Positions 1 through 5,875 of a DNA stretch of 7,246 nt are shown in pieces (position 1 is the first letter of the stretch; each line of letters opens with the position of its first letter). Under the pieces are notes generated by a model, which saw only the letters and a list, made by a program, of their open reading frames with translations, did no database searches and was not told the origin of the DNA. Both the position numbers and the translations under genes were made by a program. This DNA comes from Pseudomonadota bacterium. GTDB taxonomy: Bacteria; Pseudomonadota; Gammaproteobacteria; Pseudomonadales; Pseudohongiellaceae. The stretch is taken from assembly GCA_022563075.1 (NCBI GenBank), contig JADFOC010000132.1:1-7246 (forward strand). Direction: 5' to 3'.

Positions 1-511
1 ACTGGTTACCATTGCCGTGCTGTGTGACATCATCCTGCCCAACGAACACCCAAATGGTGGCGCACTGGATGCGGGCTTACCCGATTTCGTGGAATTTATG
101 GTGAAGGATCGTGAACGCTACAAATTGCCAATGCGCCGTGGCATCGCCTGGTTGGATGATCACTCCATTGAAAAATTCGGTGCCGATTTTATCGGTATCA
201 ACGAACCCCAGCGCCTGAGTATCTGCGATGAAATCGCCTACCAGGAGGTCGAAGATCCGCTGCTGCAAGCGGGTATCAGCTTCTTCTCATTAATGCGGAA
301 CCTGACTCTGACGGGGTATTACACCACGGCACTCGGATTTGAAGATCTGGGTTATCAGGGCAATACCCCCAATGTTTGGGATGGTGTGCCGGAAGAAGTA
401 TTACAGAAACACAATATGGCCTACGAGTCTGAGTGGCTGGAAAAATGTGTCGACCAATCCCGCAAAGATGTAACGGCGGAGTGGGACGATGAGATGAATT
501 TGATTACCTAG
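1..511 (+). CDS. Gluconate 2-dehydrogenase subunit 3 family protein, 5' partial
   Basis: The frame is open to the left edge (codons from base 2 read LVTIAVLCDIILP), so the GTG at 17 is not the real start and the N-terminus lies outside the window. The visible 169 or so residues show the family's early Leu-x-x-Ile-x-Asp-x-Ile-Leu-Pro helix followed by an acidic, Trp- and Tyr-rich helical domain. The C-terminal part has LTGYYTTALGFEDLGYQGN, a region typical of these small subunits. In known complexes the subunit is exported by the Tat route and partners a GMC-type FAD dehydrogenase and a cytochrome c, acting as an accessory rather than catalytic chain. A GMC gene would be expected just upstream, outside the window. 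The stop (TAG at 509-511) is 37 bases before the DUF1080 gene on the same strand, which suggests an operon. Family call fairly sure; the partner enzyme is inferred. Confidence 0.85.
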   Translation, partial: LVTIAVLCDIILPNEHPNGGALDAGLPDFVEFMVKDRERYKLPMRRGIAWLDDHSIEKFGADFIGINEPQRLSICDEIAYQEVEDPLLQAGISFFSLMRNLTLTGYYTTALGFEDLGYQGNTPNVWDGVPEEVLQKHNMAYESEWLEKCVDQSRKDVTAEWDDEMNLIT

Positions 512-548
512 GTTTTGTCCAAGCGATTCCCAAGAGAACTAAACTAAT

Positions 549-1313
549 ATGAAAAACCTACTAGGCCTACTATGTTTGCTCATTGCCTCGTCACAAGTTT
601 TGGCACAGGCCAACGACCGGGGCGAAGTCTATGCACCGGTGCCAGCACTGGTTAGGGGTGTGGTGAACGGTGCACCGCCTTCGGACGCCATCATTCTGTT
701 CGATGGCACTCATCTCGATGCCTGGAACCGAACTGCAGACGACACAGCGGCGCGATGGTTAATCGAAGACGGCGCTATAACCGTGCAGCGTGGCGCCGGG
801 ACGATCAAAACCAAGCAGTCCTTCGGCGATATACAACTCCATATTGAATGGCGGCCATCCGACATAATACAGGGACGCGGCCAGGGTCGGGGCAACAGTG
901 GCGTATTTCTGCATTCCTTGTATGAAGTGCAGGTTCTCGATAGCTGGGAAAACGAAACCTATGTGAATGGTCAGGCCGGTTCGATCTACAAACAGCAGGC
1001 GCCTCTGGTGAATGCATCCAAGCCACCGGGTCAATGGCAGAGCTTCGACATTATCTTCAAGGCACCGGTGTTCAACGAAACTGGTGTGCTGGCAGCACCC
1101 GCCTACGTCACCGTTTTACAGAACGGCGTGTTGGTACTGAACCACTTTGAAATATTGGGTGCAACATTTACCGAGACACCTGAATACACAAGCCGTTGTG
1201 GTCCATACTCGCAGGAAGAACGCATCCAGGATTGCAGTGGGAAGATGCCGATAACGCTGCAGGATCATGGTCAGAGTGTCTCGTTCAGAAATATCTGGGT
1301 GAGAGAACTGTAA
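549..1313 (+). CDS. Secreted DUF1080 / 3-keto-disaccharide hydrolase family protein
   Basis: A 254-residue protein with an N-terminal signal peptide (hydrophobic core about residues 4-16, probable cleavage after VLA at 19). The concanavalin-like DUF1080 domain spans about residues 45-254. Visible landmarks are LFDGTHLDAW (50-59), FGDIQLHIEWR (92-102), GNSGVFL (115-121), YEVQVLDSW (125-133), GQAGSIYKQ (141-149), LQDHG (237-241) and FRNIW (246-250). Characterised members of this family hydrolyse 3-keto-glycosides made by periplasmic glucoside 3-dehydrogenases. The neighbouring dehydrogenase small subunit 37 bases upstream fits that pathway; the actual substrate here is unknown. A segment at about 210-232 holds two Cys (217 and 229) that could form a disulphide. 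The ATG at 549 is chosen because the signal peptide begins there; the upstream AGAGAA is only a weak ribosome site. It ends 21 bases from the convergent YHS gene. Confidence 0.9.
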   Translation: MKNLLGLLCLLIASSQVLAQANDRGEVYAPVPALVRGVVNGAPPSDAIILFDGTHLDAWNRTADDTAARWLIEDGAITVQRGAGTIKTKQSFGDIQLHIEWRPSDIIQGRGQGRGNSGVFLHSLYEVQVLDSWENETYVNGQAGSIYKQQAPLVNASKPPGQWQSFDIIFKAPVFNETGVLAAPAYVTVLQNGVLVLNHFEILGATFTETPEYTSRCGPYSQEERIQDCSGKMPITLQDHGQSVSFRNIWVREL

Positions 1314-1334
1314 ACACCGCGCTCTGCAGATCAG

Positions 1335-1787
1335 TCATTTTTTTTCAAACTGTGGCCAAATAATGTCCGCCTGTTGGATGTAATTCGCCCGGTCTTCCTT
1401 CCATCGAGCATTAATGCGTCGGCTGTAGTTCAAATACAATTTGCCTTCTACGATAGTCCACAGATCGGGTTCTGCGCTCGCCGTATCACCATTGGCCATT
1501 GCATAGGCACAATAACCACCATACTGCGGCGCATACATTTCGGGGTCGACTCGGAACATATCCAGGTGTTGCTGTGAACTAAACTTCCACTGAGCGCCCA
1601 TGTAGTCGAAGGAAAATTGATTAGAACCCTCGACTGGCATGCCTTCGGTAAAATACGCGACCACATCGTATCCTCGAATGGCTTTACTGCTGAAGAAGCC
1701 GGTATAAACTGCGTCAACCGCCGCCGCGGCAATTCCTCCGCTTACCAGCGTCAGGCTCAAGATCAGTGAGCAAAGCAACTTTTTCAT
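1335..1787 (-). CDS. Secreted YHS-domain protein
   Basis: A 150-residue protein starting MKKLLCSLILSL, a signal peptide with probable cleavage in the Ala run near residues 20-24. The mature part matches secreted YHS-domain proteins: GYDVVAYF (39-46), a Phe-x-Phe-x-Tyr-x-Gly-Ala-x-Trp stretch (58-67), an FSSQQHLDMF segment (69-78), then YAPQYGGYCAYAMANG (85-100) and a C-terminal LYLNYSRR stretch. YHS domains are short modules associated with metal-binding proteins such as copper ATPases; the function of this stand-alone periplasmic form is not established. Cys93 in the GGYC motif is the obvious candidate ligand in the mature protein. It lies 24 bases downstream of the DoxX-like gene on the same strand, so the two are probably one transcript. 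A GGAG is present but about 14 bases before the ATG, which is distant. No convincing terminator follows. Confidence 0.85.
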   Translation of the reverse strand: MKKLLCSLILSLTLVSGGIAAAAVDAVYTGFFSSKAIRGYDVVAYFTEGMPVEGSNQFSFDYMGAQWKFSSQQHLDMFRVDPEMYAPQYGGYCAYAMANGDTASAEPDLWTIVEGKLYLNYSRRINARWKEDRANYIQQADIIWPQFEKK

Positions 1788-1811
1788 GGTGATAGGCTTT
1801 ACTCCAATTGG

Positions 1812-2315
1812 TCAGGCCTGAGTCTGCTCATGCGCGGCCGCTCGCGACCCAAAGAGTGCTGCCATAGAATCGCGACGCAGCCAGATAACGACTAAGGAAA
1901 AAACCCACACCGCCACCGCCAGGGCAAACAATTGTCCACCATCCCGATCACCGGATTCATTGATGATCACACTGACACCCAGCGGCGTAAACAGATGGAA
2001 AAAGATGGCTCCAGAGATAATGCCAAACGCGATCGCCGCGCCAATTGCCTGAGTCCTGCGCATGACCAGCAGAATTGCCCCGATGAGTTCTACCGTCCCT
2101 ACAGCATAGCCCCCGTAGGCGGCAAATCCATCGGCCGCAAATTCTAATAGGCCGATGCCCGCCATCCACTCACCGATGGTACCGAAGATGTGCTGTGTCT
2201 CGAACGAGTTGGTGAATTTAAAGAACAACGACTGGACGAAAATCACGGCGATGAAGATAGCCAGGCTCCAGGGTAAGTAGCGCAGTATTTTCTCTTGGTT
2301 CATGTTTTGCCCCAT
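1812..2315 (-). CDS. DoxX-like four-helix inner-membrane protein
   Basis: Up to 167 residues with four predicted membrane segments: about residues 13-33, 60-83 (interrupted by charged residues), 91-111, and 127-148 before the basic WLRR. The pattern Gly-x-x-Glu-Leu-Ile-Gly-Ala-x-Leu-Leu, followed by a Gly/Ala-rich helix ending in FFHLFTPLG, is what DoxX-type proteins show. Their biochemical role is mostly unknown. The first ATG (2313-2315) has no good ribosome site. A second in-frame ATG four codons later (2301-2303) is preceded by GGGG at useful spacing and gives MNQEKILRYLPW, so the real start may be 2303. It is first in a probable two-gene unit with the YHS gene. A good -10-like TATAAT lies about 94 bases upstream on this strand. 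Membrane nature is certain; the family assignment is from pattern only. Confidence 0.72.
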   Translation of the reverse strand: MGQNMNQEKILRYLPWSLAIFIAVIFVQSLFFKFTNSFETQHIFGTIGEWMAGIGLLEFAADGFAAYGGYAVGTVELIGAILLVMRRTQAIGAAIAFGIISGAIFFHLFTPLGVSVIINESGDRDGGQLFALAVAVWVFSLVVIWLRRDSMAALFGSRAAAHEQTQA

Positions 2316-2408
2316 AGAACAGATTGCGCCAACAAGACCCGTCTGCCGCAGAAAAATTACGCGGTCAGGAAACTCAGGGCAGGACTAAAATCTTTTCTTC
2401 TGAATTGA

Positions 2409-2414
2409 ATTATA
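2409..2414 (-). promoter_or_regulatory. Possible -10 element for the DoxX-like/YHS unit
   Basis: On the minus strand these bases read TATAAT, a perfect sigma-70 -10 hexamer, about 94 bases before the ATG at 2315. No good -35 is visible 15-18 bases further upstream (the candidate positions read CCCCTG or similar), so an activator or chance match is possible. Low confidence. Confidence 0.25.
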
Positions 2415-2485
2415 GACATCCCAGACTATCACAGGGGATTTGATGGAAGGCGGTTGGATCAAAGAAAGGAACACCACCGATATAT

Positions 2486-2501
2486 TAAAGTGTTTACTTT
2501 A
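2486..2501. repeat. Inverted repeat TAAAGT-gttt-ACTTTA
   Basis: Perfect 6-bp arms separated by four bases, in an A/T-rich stretch of the intergenic region. The size and symmetry suit a dimeric repressor or activator site, but A/T-rich repeats of this length also arise by chance. It does not match an operator that I recognise. Confidence 0.35.
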
Positions 2502-2594
2502 CTATATTTGACTAGACTACTGTTTGAGATCCCTGGCTAAAAAACCAGCCCAAGTGGGACATGCTCAGTGCTTAAAATTCCTTGTCCGCACAGC

Positions 2595-2623
2595 TTGTGA
2601 TCCACTATATATAGTGGTATTGT
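2595..2623 (+). promoter_or_regulatory. Possible promoter with palindromic operator in its spacer
   Basis: TTGTGA (2595-2600) and TATTGT (2618-2623) each match four of six bases of the sigma-70 -35 and -10 hexamers and are exactly 17 bases apart. The spacer contains the 16-bp perfect palindrome at 2602-2617, so a protein bound there would block RNA polymerase. An overlapping alternative uses TTGTCC (2582-2587) with TATATA (2606-2611). Either would drive transcription rightwards towards the DUF3667 gene. Hexamer matches are modest, so this is a suggestion rather than a firm call. Confidence 0.35.
2602..2617. promoter_or_regulatory. 16-bp perfect palindrome resembling an NrdR box
   Basis: CCACTATATATAGTGG is its own reverse complement. 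It agrees with the NrdR box consensus as I recall it (acaCwAtATaTwGtgt) at 14 of 16 positions, differing only at the two outermost bases. NrdR represses ribonucleotide reductase genes and normally binds a pair of such boxes spaced by whole helical turns. I see no clear second box nearby and no nrd gene in the window, so binding by NrdR is uncertain; another dimeric regulator is possible. Confidence 0.45.
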
Positions 2624-2676
2624 CTCACTCGCAATACAGCATGATGTTTTAGCTTGTTTTGCAAACGCCTGTAGTA

Positions 2677-2708
2677 CAGCAGCCACACCTCACCGCGCTG
2701 CTGAGGTG
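2677..2708 (+). other. Two mutually exclusive hairpins
   Basis: CACCTCA (2686-2692) can pair perfectly with TGAGGTG (2702-2708) around a nine-base loop. CAGCAG (2677-2682) can instead pair with CTGCTG (2698-2703). The two stems share bases 2702-2703, and the second sequesters the first stem's 5' arm in its loop, so they compete. Such an arrangement can act as an RNA switch or be incidental. No U-tract follows either stem. Confidence 0.35.
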
Positions 2709-2711
2709 CTC

Positions 2712-2775
2712 CTTGAGAATTCCTGCTCTCTAATTGACCTAGTCAGGCTCTTAGAGGGTAGGAATACTCCTTAAG
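2712..2775 (+). other. Long imperfect hairpin, possible structured leader or small RNA
   Basis: ATTCCTGCTCTCTAA (2719-2733) pairs along its full 15 bases with TTAGAGGGTAGGAAT (2751-2765), 13 Watson-Crick pairs and two G-U pairs. Below it an A-A mismatch is followed by GAG/CTC (2715-2717 with 2767-2769) and, after a bulge, CTT/AAG (2712-2714 with 2773-2775). At the apex TGAC (2735-2738) pairs with GTCA (2742-2745). The two wobble pairs (2725-2759, 2727-2757) work only if the plus strand is transcribed; on the minus strand they are A-C mismatches. I do not recognise it as a known RNA family. Confidence 0.5.
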
Positions 2776-2882
2776 ACGTCCGTTTCTTCCTACTAATCTT
2801 ATTTGCGGTGCTGCCCTCAGCCGATAGCTGATAGAGTAGATGGCCTGCAGCTAATCATGACCAAACGAGACTCTTTCCCGTC

Positions 2883-3866
2883 ATGTCCGAGCCCGTAGTC
2901 GCTGACACAGATGCCTGCCTGAATTGTGGTCAGCCACTTACTGGCAGTTTTTGTGCGAATTGTGGGCAGGAATCCAGGGAACTACGCCGCCCCTTCTTGC
3001 TATTGATGAATAATGCGATCTTCACTATTTTCGAACTCGACGGCCGCGCCTACAAAACCCTGTTCTACCTATTCACCAAGCCAGGTTATTTATGCAGCGA
3101 GTACTTCGATGGCAGGCGGGTCAGCTACACTCCGCCGCTACGGCTGTTTCTGGTAATCAGCATCAGCTTCTTCTTACTGATGTCGATTATCAACGCCATT
3201 CTATCCATCGATTACGCCATCGGTGAACAATCTGCGCTTACTGAAGATGCAACAGCTAATGTCATCACCATCCAGAATGTGGAGCGCACGCAAGGTGATA
3301 CCGACAGTACTGATAATCAAGATGGTCTGGCTGAGATATTCAATTTTATCGAAAGCATCAGGATTCCGTTCTTGTCTGAACCAGCCAATCAGAATCTGCA
3401 AGGCGTAATGCGAACCCAGGCAGAATCTAACTTCAATGAGTTGATAGAGGACCCTCGCGGCTACCTCGCAGGTTCACTGGAATACATCACCGTCTTCATG
3501 CTGCTGATGATGCCGATCCTGGCGCTGATTCAGAAGATTCTGTACTTCACATCTCGGCGGTATTACATCGAACACCTGATACTTACGATGCATAACCATG
3601 CTTTCTTAGTGTTGGCTATCTTTCTGTCTATGGTGGTGAACCTAATTGAAGATTGGGAATTATTCTTGCTCAGTACCATGTTTGGCTACCTTGGCACGGC
3701 ACTGTCATTGTGGATTATTATCTACCTGTTTCTCAGTCTGAAGCGCTATTTTAAGCAGGGTTACTTGATTACATTTCTTAAATTCATAACCACTACCGTT
3801 CTCTATAGTATCAGCCTGTCATTCGGTGTCTTCGTTTTCGCTGCCTTGTTTTTCTTTCTGTTATAG
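2883..3866 (+). CDS. DUF3667-type zinc-ribbon membrane protein
   Basis: A 327-residue protein. The N-terminus holds a zinc-ribbon-like set of two Cys pairs: CLNCG (Cys12, Cys15) and CANCG (Cys24, Cys27). Next comes a conserved juxtamembrane block with LDGRAYKTLFYLFTKPGY (52-69) and EYFDGRRVSYTPPLRLFL (73-90), as in DUF3667 proteins. About five membrane segments follow: roughly 88-107, 198-222, 238-255, 260-287 and 296-327. Between the first and second lies a polar, probably extracytoplasmic region of about 90 residues. The function of the family is not known. The ATG at 2883 is the only reasonable in-frame start, but it lacks a clear Shine-Dalgarno sequence, consistent with unusual translation control or a weakly expressed gene. 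Its stop overlaps the end of the convergent mscS remnant by six bases. Confidence 0.8.
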   Translation: MSEPVVADTDACLNCGQPLTGSFCANCGQESRELRRPFLLLMNNAIFTIFELDGRAYKTLFYLFTKPGYLCSEYFDGRRVSYTPPLRLFLVISISFFLLMSIINAILSIDYAIGEQSALTEDATANVITIQNVERTQGDTDSTDNQDGLAEIFNFIESIRIPFLSEPANQNLQGVMRTQAESNFNELIEDPRGYLAGSLEYITVFMLLMMPILALIQKILYFTSRRYYIEHLILTMHNHAFLVLAIFLSMVVNLIEDWELFLLSTMFGYLGTALSLWIIIYLFLSLKRYFKQGYLITFLKFITTTVLYSISLSFGVFVFAALFFFLL

Positions 3867-4504
3867 CGAGGGTTGTTTCACATGGACTTCCATCTGCGGG
3901 AATGGAATATTCAGGCCCTCGCTGGCGAACGCGCGATAGACTTCCTCATCCATCTTGTAACGCACACTGCCAGCGTCAGATGCATTAGCCCATACTCTGA
4001 GTACGATATTAACCGAGCTTTCTGCCAGTTCGACCAAGCCCATGAAGGGTGCCGGCTCTTTCAGAATTTTCTCATCCGCCGCAATCAATCGATTACAGCA
4101 TAGGCCTTGTCCAGATCATCACCGTAGGTGATGCTGAAGGTCCAGTCGACCCTTCGTGTGGTCTGGGTGGAATAGTTGATTATGGGTTCGGTCGCCAGTA
4201 CGCCGTTGGGAATCAACACCGTCTTGTTGTCACTGGTGGTGAGCACCGTGAGAAAGATTTGGATTTCCTTGACCGATCCTGAGTAACTCTAGGCTTCGAT
4301 GAAGTCTCCCACCTTATAGGGCTTGAACAGCAGAATCATGACGCCACCGGCGAAATTTTGCAGCGTACCAGACAAGGCCAGTCCAAACGCCAGGCCGACC
4401 GCCCCGAGGACGGCGAGCAGTTCCAGGCCATAGGTGACGAAAAATGTGGTGATGACGGCGGACCCGATTTCCATACTGGGTTCCTGTGGTGTTATTTCAG
4501 GCAA
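3861..4504 (-). pseudogene. mscS: Decayed small-conductance mechanosensitive channel (MscS family)
   Basis: Read on the minus strand, three consecutive pieces rebuild the core of MscS. Bases 4504-4292 give the pore helix TM3 ([18 protein letters not shown]) and [12 protein letters not shown]. An in-frame TAG (4289-4291) then interrupts the beta domain, which continues unchanged in the same frame as [22 protein letters not shown] and [17 protein letters not shown] to a TGA at 4085-4087. The remainder, [15 protein letters not shown] to FPQMEVHVKQ, is in another frame (from 4088 to the TAA at 3861-3863), so bases have been lost near 4085-4090. The two N-terminal membrane helices and a proper start are missing: a TGA precedes the TTG at 4504, inside the terminator hairpin. 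Family members usually have about 280 residues. CAG to TAG is a likely origin for the nonsense codon. The gene is very probably non-functional. Confidence 0.88.
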
Positions 4505-4531
4505 TAAAAAGGGAAGGCCTCAGACCTTCCC
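4503..4531 (-). terminator. Intrinsic terminator of the quinoprotein operon
   Basis: On the minus strand GGGAAGG (4531-4525) and CCTTCCC (4517-4511) form a perfect 7-bp G/C-rich stem around a seven-base loop, followed directly by TTTTTATT (4510-4503). It lies 58 bases after the stop of the DUF4920 gene. On the plus strand the same stem is followed by ATTTTAATT, so weaker termination in the other direction is possible. Confidence 0.85.
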
Positions 4532-4589
4532 ATTTTAATTCAAATGCGGCATAAAATTTATCGATAAAACTTGGCAGCCTGAAAAGTCG

Positions 4590-5060
4590 CTACGATCTAT
4601 TTTCCAGTTGCACCGCACGCGCGACGATTGAGTATTCTTTGACCTCGCCTTCGAGTTCCAAGGTGGATTGAGCACCGGCATCCTGTGCAAAATGATGTGC
4701 CTGTTCACCGCTCAACACAGTCTCGCTCAATACCCCGTAAACCACCGAACGTTGCATGCTGGTTTCGATGGGAACGAAGAAGCCGTAGTCTTCGAAGGTG
4801 ATGCGCGCGTAGGTATCGCCGTCTACCAATATCATCCAGCAGCCCATGGCCTGGCACACCTCGGTGATCTGTCCCTGTATCTTGATGTGTTGATCGCCAT
4901 TGCGCTCAATATTGGCGATGGCCTGGCGCAGTGATATTGCCTCTCCGGCGGCCGGCATGGTCGCACCAAAAGCCTGATCCGCACTGAATGGTTGGTCGGC
5001 ACTGGCAGTGGATACGACCCAAACCAGCAGACAAAGCATTAAACCGGTCAATTTTTTCAT
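4590..5060 (-). CDS. Secreted DUF4920 domain protein
   Basis: A 156-residue protein with a signal peptide (MKKLTGLMLCLLVWVVSTASA, cleavage probably after residue 21). The DUF4920 domain covers about residues 55-152: a strand IKIQGQITEVC, then the hallmark Cys69-x4-Cys74-Trp with WMILVDGD (75-82), a RITFEDYGFFVP segment, and a closing EYSIVARAVQLEN. The two close cysteines could form a disulphide or bind metal; the family has no established activity. The start at 5060 has an excellent ribosome site (GAGGAG eight bases before the ATG). It lies 20 bases after the cytochrome c gene and is last in the operon, so a role beside the periplasmic oxidase chain is likely but unproven. A terminator follows. 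Confidence 0.85.
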   Translation of the reverse strand: MKKLTGLMLCLLVWVVSTASADQPFSADQAFGATMPAAGEAISLRQAIANIERNGDQHIKIQGQITEVCQAMGCWMILVDGDTYARITFEDYGFFVPIETSMQRSVVYGVLSETVLSGEQAHHFAQDAGAQSTLELEGEVKEYSIVARAVQLENRS

Positions 5061-5080
5061 AAGTCGATCTCCTCAACTGG

Positions 5081-5854
5081 CTACAGAGATTTTAGAAACG
5101 CCATCAGTTGTACTTGTTGGCTGGCACCCAGGGTCGCAAACGTATCGGGCATCAACGATTCATTGGAATCTGTGATGGATTCTACCCGGTCCTTAAAATA
5201 AGTCACCCATCTTCTGCCGTCTTCAGTTTGAATCTGTACCGCCAGTTCAGAGTCGTTGCGAGAGCGGCCGCGAATGACCGTACCGTCCGGCAATTCAACC
5301 ACCTTGGCCGCGTAACCACGGACAATGGTGGCGGATGGATTAAGCAGGGCTTGCTCCAGTGCGTTGTCATTTAGCCGTGAACTTACGCCGTCCAGAGTTG
5401 GCCCGACGTTGCCACCCTGACCACGATAGGAATGACACATGATGCAGGCGGCGGTGCCATTAAACAGTTGTTCGCCAGCCAGCAGCGCCGGATCGTCATT
5501 GGCAACGGCATTATCTTTTGCCAGATTTAATCCCTGTTTTCCCTGAAGAGTTCGGACGAAGCTTGCCACATCGAAGATTTCCTCTTCGCTAAAAGAGCCT
5601 CCCCAGGCCACCATGCCAGTACCCGATCGACCGTCGGTAATGACTGCAATTAATTCTTGATCGGAGAGCCGATTGGCCGCGTTGTCGGTCAAGGGTTTGC
5701 CCATGGTCTGGCCTTCACCAATTCCACCATGGCAGATCTGACAATAGGCGTCGTATAGTTCCTGCCCTTCGCCAACTCCTGCGATGGCTGCAAAAGACAA
5801 TGCACTCATCGCCAAGGTCACTAAACTTCTTAAGTAGACAACTGCAATTCTCAT
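5081..5854 (-). CDS. Periplasmic di-haem cytochrome c
   Basis: A 257-residue protein from the ATG at 5854; a TTG directly before it (5857) is possible but less likely. A signal peptide ends near AAIAG (about residue 26). The first cytochrome domain (about 28-104) has the haem site CQICH (38-42) and a likely axial Met81. The second has CIMCH (137-141), then GPTLDGVSSRLND and LLNPSATIVRGY, a beta-rich insert, and SLMP with the probable axial Met235. That second half resembles the haem-binding module common in planctomycete membrane-bound quinoprotein-like proteins. Haem is attached in the periplasm. It starts 21 bases after the quinoprotein stop, so it is the natural electron acceptor of that enzyme, passing electrons on to the respiratory chain. 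The ribosome site is weak, suggesting translational coupling. Family call is sure; the partner is inferred from position. Confidence 0.9.
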   Translation of the reverse strand: MRIAVVYLRSLVTLAMSALSFAAIAGVGEGQELYDAYCQICHGGIGEGQTMGKPLTDNAANRLSDQELIAVITDGRSGTGMVAWGGSFSEEEIFDVASFVRTLQGKQGLNLAKDNAVANDDPALLAGEQLFNGTAACIMCHSYRGQGGNVGPTLDGVSSRLNDNALEQALLNPSATIVRGYAAKVVELPDGTVIRGRSRNDSELAVQIQTEDGRRWVTYFKDRVESITDSNESLMPDTFATLGASQQVQLMAFLKSL

Positions 5855-5875
5855 CAAATTTACTTATCGAATCAT

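Larger units (their letters stand above)
2316..2882. other. 567-base non-coding region between divergent genes
   Basis: No convincing coding frame is visible on either strand. The left part should hold the promoter of the minus-strand DoxX-like/YHS unit. The middle carries two inverted repeats (2486-2501 and 2602-2617), the second within a plausible plus-strand promoter spacer. The right part (2677-2831) is rich in potential RNA stems: two competing stems at 2677-2708, a long hairpin at 2712-2775 and a short TCAGC/GCTGA stem at 2817-2831. No run of T follows these stems, so none is a typical intrinsic terminator. If transcription begins near 2630, the DUF3667 gene would have a leader of about 250 bases. 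Alternatively a separate small RNA is encoded here. Confidence 0.6.

Noticed and set aside
17..19. GTG at 17 as the start of the first gene
   Set aside because: The frame is open to the window edge and the family's conserved helix begins before this codon, so the gene is truncated by the window.
759..1034. Minus-strand open frames of 73 and 91 codons
   Set aside because: They are antisense to the well-supported DUF1080 gene and show no signal peptide, domain or ribosome site.
1314..1345. A plus-strand terminator with an eight-T run after the DUF1080 gene
   Set aside because: The T run is mostly made by the C-terminal Lys-Lys codons of the opposing YHS gene, and the preceding stem is only about three base pairs.
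2857..2898. A 13-codon open frame starting ATG at 2857 that overlaps the DUF3667 start
   Set aside because: It has no ribosome site and its peptide shows nothing recognisable; a leader peptide cannot be excluded but is not supported.
3873..4282. Two overlapping plus-strand open frames of 76 and 77 codons
   Set aside because: They are antisense to the mscS remnant and their products look random; the minus-strand reading gives clear MscS homology.
4289..4291. Stop-codon readthrough or programmed frameshift keeping the mscS gene functional
   Set aside because: The gene also lacks its start and the first two membrane helices, and no slippery site or recoding signal is visible, so decay is the simpler explanation.
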